Made by a program: the position numbers and the translations under genes. This document shows, one piece after another, positions 36,178-44,822 of a stretch of 64,000 nucleotides of DNA. Below the pieces are notes generated by a model that worked only from the letters and a program-made list of their open reading frames with translations, made no database searches and was not told the DNA's origin. The stretch spans positions 889,501 through 953,500 of the forward strand of contig JADANN010000032.1 of NCBI GenBank assembly GCA_018806985.1. The letters run 5' to 3'. Each line of letters begins with the position of its first letter. The stretch's first letter is position 1. The DNA is from Angiostrongylus vasorum (taxonomy: Eukaryota > Nematoda > Chromadorea > Rhabditida > Metastrongylidae).

Positions 36178-37837
36178 CAACTATGAGTTGTACACACCTA
36201 TGTGATGTACATACATTTTGTTTCCTGATGTTTGAAATATTGAAGAGAGCAACTTAGCTTTCTAAAAGTAAACAAAACACAATTCAAAACAAACCTCAGC
36301 ATTCAATTCCTCCATATTTAAATGGTCGTTGTCGACCTCGGAAATTACTGAACACGCATGCTCAGTTGCAAAGACCTTTTGAAAAAAAATAAAACAGCTT
36401 AGTAAAAAAGACTTTGAAATCTGGAAGTATCACGCAAATGACCTTCCTACATAGAATTAAGCCTCACCTTCGGTTGAACTTTTCTTCTGATTAGGGGTCT
36501 TCGCAATAGTGGTGACCTTAACAAGACATCGGAACCAGAAGAAACGTCATCGAATAACTGAACATGCAGGTGTAAATCTCGGGAAAAGTGAATCTCTCTC
36601 TAGTCGTCTAATAGGGATACTTAGAATGCTGGAATAACAATCATCTGTCACCTGCATCACCTGTAGTCCCGTTGATCGTCGAGTGATTCGAGCAGACGCC
36701 AGTAAGTCTTCCATTTTACCTTGTCGCGTTAGCCCAGTGGGTTCTGCTCGCTCTAGAGACTCTTTGAGCACCATATCTTCCTTCTAGGCTTTTCGTTAAG
36801 AACTCTGACCATCGGGTCGGTGGCCTTCTTGCAGTATGTTTGGCATAAAGAGGAATCCGGTCACTAACGGCTGTTATCGGTTACCTTTCATACGCATTTT
36901 GTGTCCGGCCTACCTTATCTTCGACAGTTTGGCGTATAGAACGGCATTTTTGATTCTTTTTCGTTGACGCAGATCGGAGCTTCGGATCTCTTCCCTCACT
37001 TGCATGACACGGGAAACTCCTAGCATCGTCCAGTCGACTACGCTTTCCATAAAGCTAAGTGATCTTTCACCCTACTTACGTAGCGACCAAGTTTCTGACG
37101 CATATGTCAAGGCAGGAAGACTCGTGAAGTCGGCACGGAGTCGGATGTGGTGTTCTTTGTTCTCCTCGCTACATCCTTTAAGCACTTGAAACCTTCCCAA
37201 GTCGCTCACTTCCTCCTGCTAAACTCTGGAGCTAAGTCATTCATCATGTTGATTTCCTGATGTAAACAGACATAACTGGACAATTCGGAGATATTCGTTC
37301 CGTTGAGCGTGAATGGGGCATACGAAACCAATCGGTTTCTCATGAACATCGTTTTTGTGAGATTTAGTCGAAGAGCAATCTTTCCACAGGCTTTACCAAA
37401 GCCAGCAATCATTCGTTGCGCTTGGCTTATATTTGGTGTTATAAGGACGATGTCATCAGCAAAGCGAAGATGGTGTAATCGCCGACCATCGATTTTCACT
37501 CTTATATTATCCCATTCCAATGTTCGCATGACGTTCTTGAGGGTGGCGGTAAATAGTTTTGGCGAGATGGTATCGCTTTGCCTAACTCCTCTTCTGACGT
37601 CGATGTTGATGTCGTTGTGGAATATCTATCTTGGTTGTGAAATATTTCATTTCAGATTTCACAACCAAGAAATAACAATAAGAACAATAATCTGAATAAG
37701 GACATATGAGTGAAAACTGGCTACAGCGTTACCTCGATGTCACGATGTTGAACGTGAATCACTGGAATCTGAAACGACGGTCGAGTACGGAACGAGCGCC
37801 GAAGGCTCATCCGGTTTCTCCGAGTCTTTACCACCAT
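30407..37837 (-). CDS. hasp-1: Haspin histone H3 Thr3 kinase
   Basis: Twenty exons on the minus strand, in order: 37733-37837, 36468-36557, 36295-36375, 35766-36024, 35608-35673, 35372-35508, 35227-35290, 34666-34712, 34518-34592, 33988-34153, 33775-33930, 33417-33487, 33226-33318, 32936-33145, 32780-32866, 32129-32377, 31878-32017, 31617-31705, 30932-31034 and 30407-30545. They sum to 2427 bases in frame (808 residues; human haspin 798). The kinase domain has a glycine loop LGEGVYGEVF (about 519-528), K540 in TALKV, haspin-type HRDLHVGN (D683) and IDFTLSR (D720; human has DYT), then GDYQFDIYRLM. Haspin phosphorylates H3 Thr3 in mitosis and recruits the chromosomal passenger complex. The N-terminal half is poorly conserved; exon 1 is basic, as in other haspins, and is the least certain. 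Intron 1 holds an RTE copy; other introns hold A and B repeats and a TA microsatellite. Confidence 0.92.
31117..31332 (-). repeat. Family A SINE in haspin intron, internally deleted
   Basis: Reverse copy lacking about 50 bases after 'ccctgagggatgtg', where others continue 'cgccatgcattcgac'. The head 'ccactgcgctacacgcgtcc' is intact. Confidence 0.8.
34790..34985 (-). repeat. Family B element in haspin intron
   Basis: From 'tttatttactgcttatagc' through 'gctgagatatttgcaaaaat' and 'caccacaccatgcgcgcc'. Diverged from the copies near 24 kb. Confidence 0.7.
36115..36175. repeat. TA microsatellite in haspin intron
   Basis: An almost pure run of TA with two ACATA interruptions, preceded by 60 bases of degenerate TACA/TGTA-rich sequence. 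It lies between haspin exons 3 and 4. Confidence 0.9.
36640..37669 (-). mobile_element. RTE-type retrotransposon fragment in haspin intron 1
   Basis: On the minus strand from about 37640: GVRQSDTISPKLFTATL, then GRRLHHLRFADDIVLITP with an intact F-A-D-D box, then thumb and C-terminal parts ending in ERAEPTGLTRQGK-like sequence. The endonuclease domain and first RT motifs are missing (5' truncated). The 5' edge has a small inverted repeat, CTTGGTTGTGAAAT at 37630 with ATTTCACAACCAAG at 37656. Frameshifts are present. It is same-strand with haspin and closely related to the copy at 39.5-42 kb. Confidence 0.85.
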
Positions 37838-38264
37838 TTTGAGGTCACCTTAGATCTCGATTGTTCTGAAGACTGGAACAGTGGAAACAGAAATACTGCG
37901 CTCAGCCTTCCATGACACTCTACTAGAAAAAAGGCCAAGAGTCATCTGTTCTCTCATGTGCACCTGCTGCGCCCTTCACCACTGTCACCTTAGACGCTAA
38001 GCATACAGAAATTAATTTTAACAAGTGATTGTTATTTCATTTTCATCATTATGACAAAACATGGCTATCGCACGAAATTGAAGGATTCAAGGAACAAATA
38101 AGAATAAGGAAAAAACTCGAAGTGTTCTAAAAGCGAGTGTGAAGAACATAGTGGATGCTTAGAAAGCAGAACACATATAAGCTAACAGGAAAACAATTCA
38201 AAGAGCGACTTTCAACTATCCTCAGCATTAGTTATGTTGGAATATCTTATGAACGGGTGGAAGG
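37838..38264. other. Upstream flank of haspin
   Basis: On the minus strand the haspin start is preceded by 'gatctaaggtgacctcaaa'; the AAG could be a weak trans-splice acceptor. No other feature was recognised. Confidence 0.35.
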
Positions 38265-38580
38265 ACAGCGCGGTGGTAGTAATGCACTCCATCTGGAAGC
38301 AAAGTGCTGTTTCAAACCCCTGCTCAACGTTCTCTTCTAATCCTTGTGGGAAAGCCTTAGCTCGGCAATCTCCAATATTACAAGGAGAATCGACTCGACC
38401 AGCAATCTATGAAACTCGTAAAGAAGACCACAATCCTCAAGCAGCACTCGAAACCACAGACGGAAAACTCGGAATCCTTCGTGGACGATGAATGCGAGGA
38501 AAACGAGCCGAATGCAAGAGGTGCTGGAATCCGCACACTTGATGTGATAACCGGATATGTGAAATTAAAAAAAAAATAAA
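38265..38580 (+). repeat. Family D SINE with poly(A) tail
   Basis: Head with box-A-like GCGCGGTGGTAGTAATGCA near 38268 and the block 'gagaatcgactcgaccagca'. It ends in an A-run at about 38566-38580. One of the better-preserved copies. Confidence 0.75.
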
Positions 38581-38689
38581 AATCTTATGAGCTCTCCACT
38601 TATTTGAGCTGACATAAGGTTCTCACACGTGTTCTGATGCTCCACAACTGATATTTCTGGCAAATTTGCCTTCTTCAGAACATAGACGT

Positions 38690-39040
38690 ATTGTCATACA
38701 ATAGCAGCTTTATATTCGATGAACAATCTGTGTCTTAGAGCCTGGATGCCCCATATGTAACATAAACACAATCCAGTGAAGTCCCTAGTATTAATGAAGA
38801 TCCAGTATAAGGAATGACTCCAATTACCAAGAACTACCCACCGTGATGCTAAACCACCTCTGTGTTGCTCAAGAGGGATGATGAATGAGACCCAAACACA
38901 CCATGGGGATGTGTATAAAAAAATCATTGTGAGATAAGGTGCCATATCACGTGTGATAGTGGGGCATTCACCTTTCCGGTTCATCACTGGGCTTTTAGAA
39001 TTTATTCAAAACGCTTCAAGAGTCTTCCGTCTACCCAATA
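38690..39040 (-). mobile_element. Penelope-like element 3' fragment, reverse
   Basis: On the minus strand 'agactcttgaagcgttttga' is followed by MNRKGECPTITRDMAPYL. The same order occurs in the plus-strand fragment at 39350-39450 and matches the sequence after the GIY-YIG domain of Penelope-like elements. Frames are broken. Confidence 0.65.
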
Positions 39041-39079
39041 CCCTATGCCGTCAGCTAGTTCGCAATCGTGTCTATGACC

Positions 39080-39530
39080 GTTTGTGCAGCTCAGAAACTT
39101 GAGTAATCCGTCTTAGCGGAAGGGATGGGGATTGCATGAATTTAGGTACAATATACCTGATCTCATGCAAAGCATGTGGCGAGGAATACATAGGAAAACG
39201 GGTACAGCACTTTGTATCCGCATAAAAGAACATCTAGATGGAAAAGCTAAAATTCGACAAAGTACTCCACTGGGCACACACAGGGCAAAAAGCACAATGG
39301 TGATGATTTTTAAGAAGATGTCCGGATCCTAGCGCAGGAATCTAAAACATCAACGCACAAGACTCTTGAGGCGTTTTGAATACATTTCAAAAGTCTAAAG
39401 ATGAACCGAAAAGACGAATGCTTCACTATTACACGCGATATGGCAACGATTTCTTGATGTACATCTTCATGGGTAGGTTTCACTCATCGTCTCCCGTGAA
39501 CAACAAACGAGCGGCACAAGAGTATGGTGA
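39080..39530 (+). mobile_element. Penelope-like element fragment with GIY-YIG domain
   Basis: Reads TIYLISCKACGEEYIGKTG then LCIRIKEHLDGKAKIRQST, with one frame break. TIY...YIG is the signature of the GIY-YIG endonuclease that ends Penelope-like proteins. It is followed by 'aagactcttgaggcgttttg' and a MNRKDECFTITRDMA-like stretch. No reverse transcriptase is left. It lies back to back with the reverse fragment at 38690-39040. Confidence 0.7.
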
Positions 39531-39534
39531 GTAT

Positions 39535-41990
39535 CACCTGTTTCACCCATCGTCCCGTTGATCGTCGAGTGACTCGAGAGGGAACAAGTAAATCTTACAG
39601 TTTTCCTTGTTGGGCGCAAGAGTAGCCCAGTGGGTTCTGATCGCTCTAGAGACTCGTTGAGCATCATACCTTTCTTCTAGGCTTTTCGTGAAGAACTCCC
39701 ATTGGGTCAGTGGACTTTCTGCAGTACGATTGACACCCCGAGGAATCCAGTCACTAACGCCTCTTGTCCACTGGTTGCCATTCATTCGCATTGTGTTCGG
39801 CCCATCTTTTCTTCGACAATTTGGCGCAAAGAACGGCATCTTTGATTTTCAATTCTTCATGCAGGTCGGAGCATCGGATTCCTTCCCATAACTGAGTGAC
39901 GCGGGATACTTCTAGCATCGTCCTTTCGACTGTGTGTTCAATAACGCTGAGGGATCTTTCAATCTGCTTACGCAGCGACCAGGTTTCTAACGCTACGTTA
40001 AGGCTGGACATACCGTTGAGTCGAAAACGTGGGCACGGAGTCGGCTGTTCTTTGTTCGCCTCACTACTTCTTCGATTCTCTTGAAAGCTCGCCAAGCCGC
40101 TCGTTTCCTTCTGCTCAACTCTGAAGCTAAGTCGTTCATCATATTGATTTCACTACCTAAATAGACATAACTTGAGCATTCGGAGACGTTCGTTCCGTTG
40201 AGCGTGAATGGGCCATAAGAAGCCAATCCGTTCCTCATGAACACCATTTTCGTGAGATTTAGTCGAAAGCCAATCTTTCCAAAGGCGTTTTCAAAACCGG
40301 CGAGCGTTCGTTCCGCCTAGCTGTCTGGTGTTATAAGAATGATGTCATCAGTGAACAGAAGATGGTGTAATCGACGAACATCGATTTTCATTACCATGTT
40401 GTTCTATTGTGGTGTTCGCATGACGTTCTTGAGGGTGGAGGGAAACAATTTTGGCCAGATGGTACCGCCTTGCGTAACCCCTCTTTTGACGTCGATTTTA
40501 ATTTCGTTGTAGAATGTTGATATCTTGGTTGTGAAATTTTTATACCCCATGAAGAATCTTTACATACTGAGTGCAGACTCCCTATCGCTCCAGGGCATGA
40601 CTGCTTCTATCTCAACTGGGTCAAAAGCCTTCTTTAAATTGATGGAAGTGAGACGGAGTGGTCTGCTGTACTCTTCCGATACTTCAATAAGTCTTGTTAA
40701 AGTGTGGATGTAGTCAATCGTATTAAATCCTTTTCTAAACTCTGCCTGCTCGCATGCCCGCTCTTCGCCCAGTGCCCTTCCAATCCTGGTTGGGATGACT
40801 GGAGTGAAAAGTTTGTATACAACAGACAGCAAACAGATTTGGCTATAGTTGCCGATATCGTGGAGGTCAGCCTTCTTGAGCATTAGCACGGTCTTGCTCT
40901 AAATTGCGAACTTACATTCAGACAGCTAACGTACCAGCTGCTGTTCGATTTTCCACCGAAAGAAAGGGATTTTGCACGAAGAAGGGGATGGTCTGATTCC
41001 GTGCAGAACTTTGGGAGAACAGCGACATCGGTTACGTTATGGTACTCTCCGTTGAGAGACTCCTAAGGCCAGCATTGAGAGTGGGGGTTCTGGAATTGCG
41101 AGTTCCCATGAATGGCCTTTGTCGTTATGATAAATGCAGACAACCGGTCACCCTGTTCGTTCCATTCTAATCCGTGGGCCCCAATGTGATGTTCCTCAGG
41201 ACGTTCTTCTGGGTCCAATCTTAGCTTTGAAATCTCCAATGTGACATTGAAGAATGTATGGTCTTCTCAATAGAACTTCAAGTCCATGTAAAACGCTTCG
41301 AATTCTTCTTCGTCATAGTATGATGTCGGTGCGTAAACGACGAAGATTATCAAAGCCGGTATTGATCCACATCTCTTCAATCGGTAACGTCCGATTCGGG
41401 TTGTTAATTGTTCAACGGGCGCGGGTGGCGCAGTGGTTGGAGGCGCCGCTGCGACGCACACGTGGAATCGATCTCCGCGCCCATGGCCCACCAAGCCTTC
41501 CATCCCTCCGGAGTCGACAAATTGGTACCAGACTTCTCTGGGAGGATAGCAGCACTGGCTCGATACATCGGTAGGCCACCGCGAGTCATTGTAAAGGCCG
41601 GATATGCATTCAATCACCTCCAACGATACTTAATGAAGTTGAATGCATGGCGCATCCCTCAGGGATAGATCAACGCCGAGAGCTTTATCCTTCATCCTTT
41701 AATTGTTCGAATGAATCGATGATCACGGTCAAACTCGCGTTGACGAGGGCGCCACCGACTCCTCCATTGTCGCAAGGAAATGTTTTCCTCCGGTGTCATG
41801 GACGGCGTTAAATGAGTGACGTCGTCCCGTCTCGGCCACTCCGATGACGTCGTACCTCATGCTTCTTGCCTGCATGATCAAGCCTTCTATCGAGGGCTCC
41901 TCAAGGGAAAGTGTGCGTGCGTGCGTTGTAGGAACAGATCGTCGCCTTAGTCCTTTGTGGTTTAGGCAGCTTAGAATGGCCTCGAGATGT
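39535..41990 (-). mobile_element. RTE-type retrotransposon copy, decayed, split by a SINE
   Basis: From about 41990 downward on the minus strand: an endonuclease start (KATICSYNART), then after the inserted SINE the endonuclease segment LTTRIGRYRLKRCG and FVVYAPTSYYDEEEFEAFY, then RT motifs (CEQAEFRKGFNTIDYIHTL, LTSINLKKAFD), a thumb segment (NGTNVSECSSYVYLGSEINM, RAAWRAFKRIEEV) and a C-terminal end near 39543. Several frameshifts and stops make it inactive. The family resembles the endonuclease-reverse transcriptase repeats abundant in hookworm genomes. Confidence 0.88.
41404..41708 (+). repeat. Family A SINE with target-site duplication, inside RTE copy
   Basis: TTAATTGTTC occurs at 41404-41413 and again at 41699-41708, so the insert is 41414-41698. 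The tRNA-like head spans 41417-41482: GGGCGCG (41417-41423) pairs with CGCGCCC (41476-41482) as an acceptor stem, box A is TGGCGCAGTGG (41426-41436) and the box-B-like part is GGAATCGATCTCC. The 3' tail is 'tttatccttcatcct', not poly(A). Confidence 0.92.
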
Positions 41991-42279
41991 TATGAGCTTC
42001 TCCGTACTCTTCCTACCCAACGCTGCCGAATCTGGGATTCTTCCGAGATCAAGAGAATCAGACCCGTTTATTTTACTGTGTTTAGCATTTTGATACCCAC
42101 GTATAGCTTGCAAAACAATTTGAGAAATGTCCAAATCCAGTCCGTATGGGAAAACTATTGACTGGACTAACATGTTTTTCCTTTTAAGATAATACACCGA
42201 GAGCTTCGCCGGGAAAGTATGGGTCATTCGAGATGCTCTGAGGAAGATCCGGTTCGATGCGAGACAAGGACGTCATATC

Positions 42280-42610
42280 GAGAAGAGGAACAACTGTGGA
42301 CCATCGACAAGGATAGTCGGCTCTAACATCAGCCGAATAAACATCTCTAACAATCTCGTGTAAACTTAACAATATAAATATATGTTGATTGTTGTACTAG
42401 CGGGGTTAAATGACGGCCAGATTCAAAATTACTGTGAACAAATATTCCACATATTTCATCTTAGTTTGATCTATGAACTATGTCTTCATTAAGACTACAA
42501 AATACTCGCCGAATAATAAAGAAATGGCTTTAGTGGCTTTACAATGATACTTCCTGGCTCTGAAGAAGGCGATGTCGCCAAAAATGTTAGCTATCGAAGA
42601 TCAAAGTACG
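42280..42610. repeat. Penelope-linked terminal sequence
   Basis: The blocks 'cagccgaataaacatctct' (near 42332) and 'ggctctgaagaaggcgatgt' (near 42555) recur, inverted, near 18570-18625. No open frame. Confidence 0.4.
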
Positions 42611-43263
42611 TGTTAAGAAGCTCGTGTTCAGGAACAGAAGAGTTCGCAGGATGATAGTAAGGAAATAACTAAGAAAACTGACAAATACAGGATAAAGTAC
42701 GGAAAGGGGAAGAGAGGTAAGGGACCACCTGGTATGGAGCAACTGGACTGGGATGGGCGGATCCAAACCTTCCCCGAGGGCGGGCGAAAAGTTAGGCGTC
42801 ATGCAGATACCGCAGTAATTAGGCGTTGGGCTTTTAAGTGAATGCTCCAGTGATTCGCAACTACTTTTTCATAGAAACTGGTCGTCTTTCATGAATTTTT
42901 CTATTTTTAAAGCTCCATTTACGAGATAGAGAGGTTTTCGTTATGTTTTTAGGAAACTCAGAGGTGGCAACAGCATTGAGACTTTCCTCGATACCAGAAA
43001 TGCGTCCACATCTGCAGGATTCTTTGAGATGAAACCTTTTCAACTTTAAATTAACTCGAGTGAAAGCGCTGTAAAATTTTGCTCGTACTCGAAATCACTC
43101 CGTCATTCTGTGATTTTGGTTTACAGTCTAATACTGGACGAGCGTCCCCTGGCCACTTTGTCTTCGTGATGAATGCCAGATGAATTCCTTCAGATACGAT
43201 TGTTATCCTAGTAGATTTTGCACTTTCATGTGATTCATTTTGTTTATAACAGTCTGTTCTCTG
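42611..43263. other. Upstream flank of syntaxin-16
   Basis: No gene recognised. Presumably holds the syntaxin promoter, but no named element is visible. Confidence 0.4.
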
Positions 43264-43278
43264 GTTTTTTGTCTTTAG
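43264..43278 (+). promoter_or_regulatory. Predicted trans-splice acceptor of syntaxin-16
   Basis: GTTTTTTGTCTTTAG lies six bases before the ATG at 43285. It is the best acceptor in the region and has no coding exon upstream, which fits spliced-leader addition. Confidence 0.55.
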
Positions 43279-43284
43279 AAGACC

Positions 43285-44268
43285 ATGGGGATACGGCATC
43301 GCAAGCCGACAGTACTGGGTGTAACTCGGAATCTCACAGAAGTCTTCACACTGTTACGAACGAATGCTCAACAGAATAAATTCATTTACATGAACAGCTC
43401 GGTACAGAACAAAAACAAAAGCCGAGAGGTTGCAGAAGAAAAAATGAGCCTAGTCAGTCTTGAAGAAGGCGGAGAACATGATGAGAACTATATTAAGCAG
43501 CCATTATGGATTCATACCTGTGACGAAGTGGAATTTGAATTAGGACGGGTTCGAAGCCGTGTGGAGGAGTTGGCGATCACACAGCAAAAGCATATTTCAA
43601 GACCGAATTTCGGTGACGAAGCTTTGGAAGCTGAAGAAAAACAGATGGAGGAAATGACAGAACAAATTACGTTGATGCTGTCCCATTGCCAACGGCTGAT
43701 CAACGTAATTTCTACTCAGAGTTCTCGTTGTGAAAATAATTCTGAAAAGAGATTACGAGAAAACACGGTTTCGGCTCTCGTCTTCACGTTGAGCCAATTA
43801 ACCAACGAATTCCGCACCAGGCAATCGAAATATCTGAAGGACATCAAGAATCGGACAAGTAATGTGGATAGTTTTCTCGTCACAACGGGACAGTCTAACG
43901 ACCTCCAATGGGGTGAGCTCGTTGACGTAACACCATCAGATGAATACACGATGGATCAGATTCAACAAATGTTGGTGAACGAACAAACTGTGAAGGAAAG
44001 AGAAAAAGAGGTGCTTGTAGTGAATTCATCTATTCGAGAACTGAATTCGCTTTTCAAAGACCTATCATCAATGGTGGTCGATCAGGGTACAATTTTGGAT
44101 AGGATCGACTATAACGTTGAGCAGGCGTCTATACGGATTTCGCAAGCTGTCGGTAGTGTAAAGAAGGCAGAGAGGTATCAACGGGGTGACAAGAAAATGC
44201 ACTGCATTTTCTGTCAAACGATAGCCATCATTGTGATTGTTCTACTAATTGTTTTCACCAAGATTTGA
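43285..44268 (+). CDS. syx-16: Syntaxin-16-like t-SNARE, single exon
   Basis: A 327-codon intact frame without introns. The N-terminus TRNLTEVFTLLRTNAQQN matches the conserved start of syntaxin-16 (R-R-LTDAFLLLRNNS), the part that binds the Sec1-like VPS45. A helical Habc region follows (about 75-200), then a Qa-SNARE motif (about 230-295) with the zero-layer glutamine at Q267, and a C-terminal membrane anchor (about 306-327). Syntaxin-16 works at the trans-Golgi network in endosome-to-Golgi transport. All other confident genes in this window are split into small exons, so an intron-free copy is odd. There is no poly(A) remnant or visible target duplication, so a retrogene origin is possible but unproven. 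A small candidate gene follows 280 bases downstream. Confidence 0.92.
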   Translation: MGIRHRKPTVLGVTRNLTEVFTLLRTNAQQNKFIYMNSSVQNKNKSREVAEEKMSLVSLEEGGEHDENYIKQPLWIHTCDEVEFELGRVRSRVEELAITQQKHISRPNFGDEALEAEEKQMEEMTEQITLMLSHCQRLINVISTQSSRCENNSEKRLRENTVSALVFTLSQLTNEFRTRQSKYLKDIKNRTSNVDSFLVTTGQSNDLQWGELVDVTPSDEYTMDQIQQMLVNEQTVKEREKEVLVVNSSIRELNSLFKDLSSMVVDQGTILDRIDYNVEQASIRISQAVGSVKKAERYQRGDKKMHCIFCQTIAIIVIVLLIVFTKI

Positions 44269-44524
44269 GATTTCGATAAGCACCAAGTGTCACTTATATC
44301 CATCCATGTTAGATTTTTGAGCAGGAAGAGAAGGATGCCGCCTGGAAAGTCATGGCAGATTTCTCTATCCATTTCTTCCACACGCACGACTGTATCAGAA
44401 GTCCAGGTTTTGTTAATATCAGCATCGTTACAGTCAAAACGTTTTTGTCATCACCATAAGAGCTTCTAATATCTAGTTTAGAAGTCGTTACTATTTGTGT
44501 CGATGAAACATTAAGTGTTTTCTT

Positions 44525-44538
44525 TTTGAATTTGTCAG
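44525..44538 (+). promoter_or_regulatory. Possible trans-splice acceptor of the small downstream gene
   Basis: TTTTGAATTTGTCAG-like sequence ends nine bases before the ATG at 44548. In an operon with syntaxin-16 it would be the internal acceptor. Confidence 0.35.
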
Positions 44539-44547
44539 TTTTTGAAC

Positions 44548-44822
44548 ATGAAGCTCGATATGCATTGGTTCCAATGCACAAATGCCGGGAAATATCCGTC
44601 TTACCCAACTTTAAGCAAGGACATCTTGGCTGGTGACGAATTTACTAATTGCATTGAAGATCTCTCGATTTCAGAGATCTTCGCTAAAGCTTGTATGTTT
44701 TCTTACTCTATAACTAAAAAATCTGGTTTTTTGGGCTTAGACTTCATGTTTTCGCTTTCTTTCTATTCACGTATAATTTTTCATCAGCAGAGCTATTGAA
44801 CAAACGCGATCCCATGCTGTAG
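44548..44822 (+). CDS. Small protein candidate, 59 residues, unknown family
   Basis: Two exons, 44548-44692 and 44788-44822, joined by a GTATGT donor and a CATCAG acceptor in matching phase, give a 59-residue acidic, soluble-looking protein starting MKLDMHWFQCTNAGKYPSYP and ending ELLNKRDPML. No signal peptide or membrane helix. I do not recognise a family. Support comes from the acceptor close to the ATG, a typical small intron of 95 bases, and its place 280 bases after syntaxin-16 on the same strand, which would suit a two-gene operon. An acceptor three bases downstream (CAGCAG) gives an immediate stop. It could be chance. Confidence 0.35.

Noticed and set aside
41417..41482. Possible functional tRNA gene
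   Set aside because: The acceptor stem and box A are tRNA-like, but the anticodon arm cannot be drawn properly, box B is altered, and the unit continues into a SINE body with a target duplication.
44542..44799. 85-codon unspliced frame continuing past 44692
   Set aside because: Beyond 44692 the composition turns to T-rich intron sequence (SYSITKKSGFLGLDF...), and a GTATGT donor lies exactly where the protein-like part ends.
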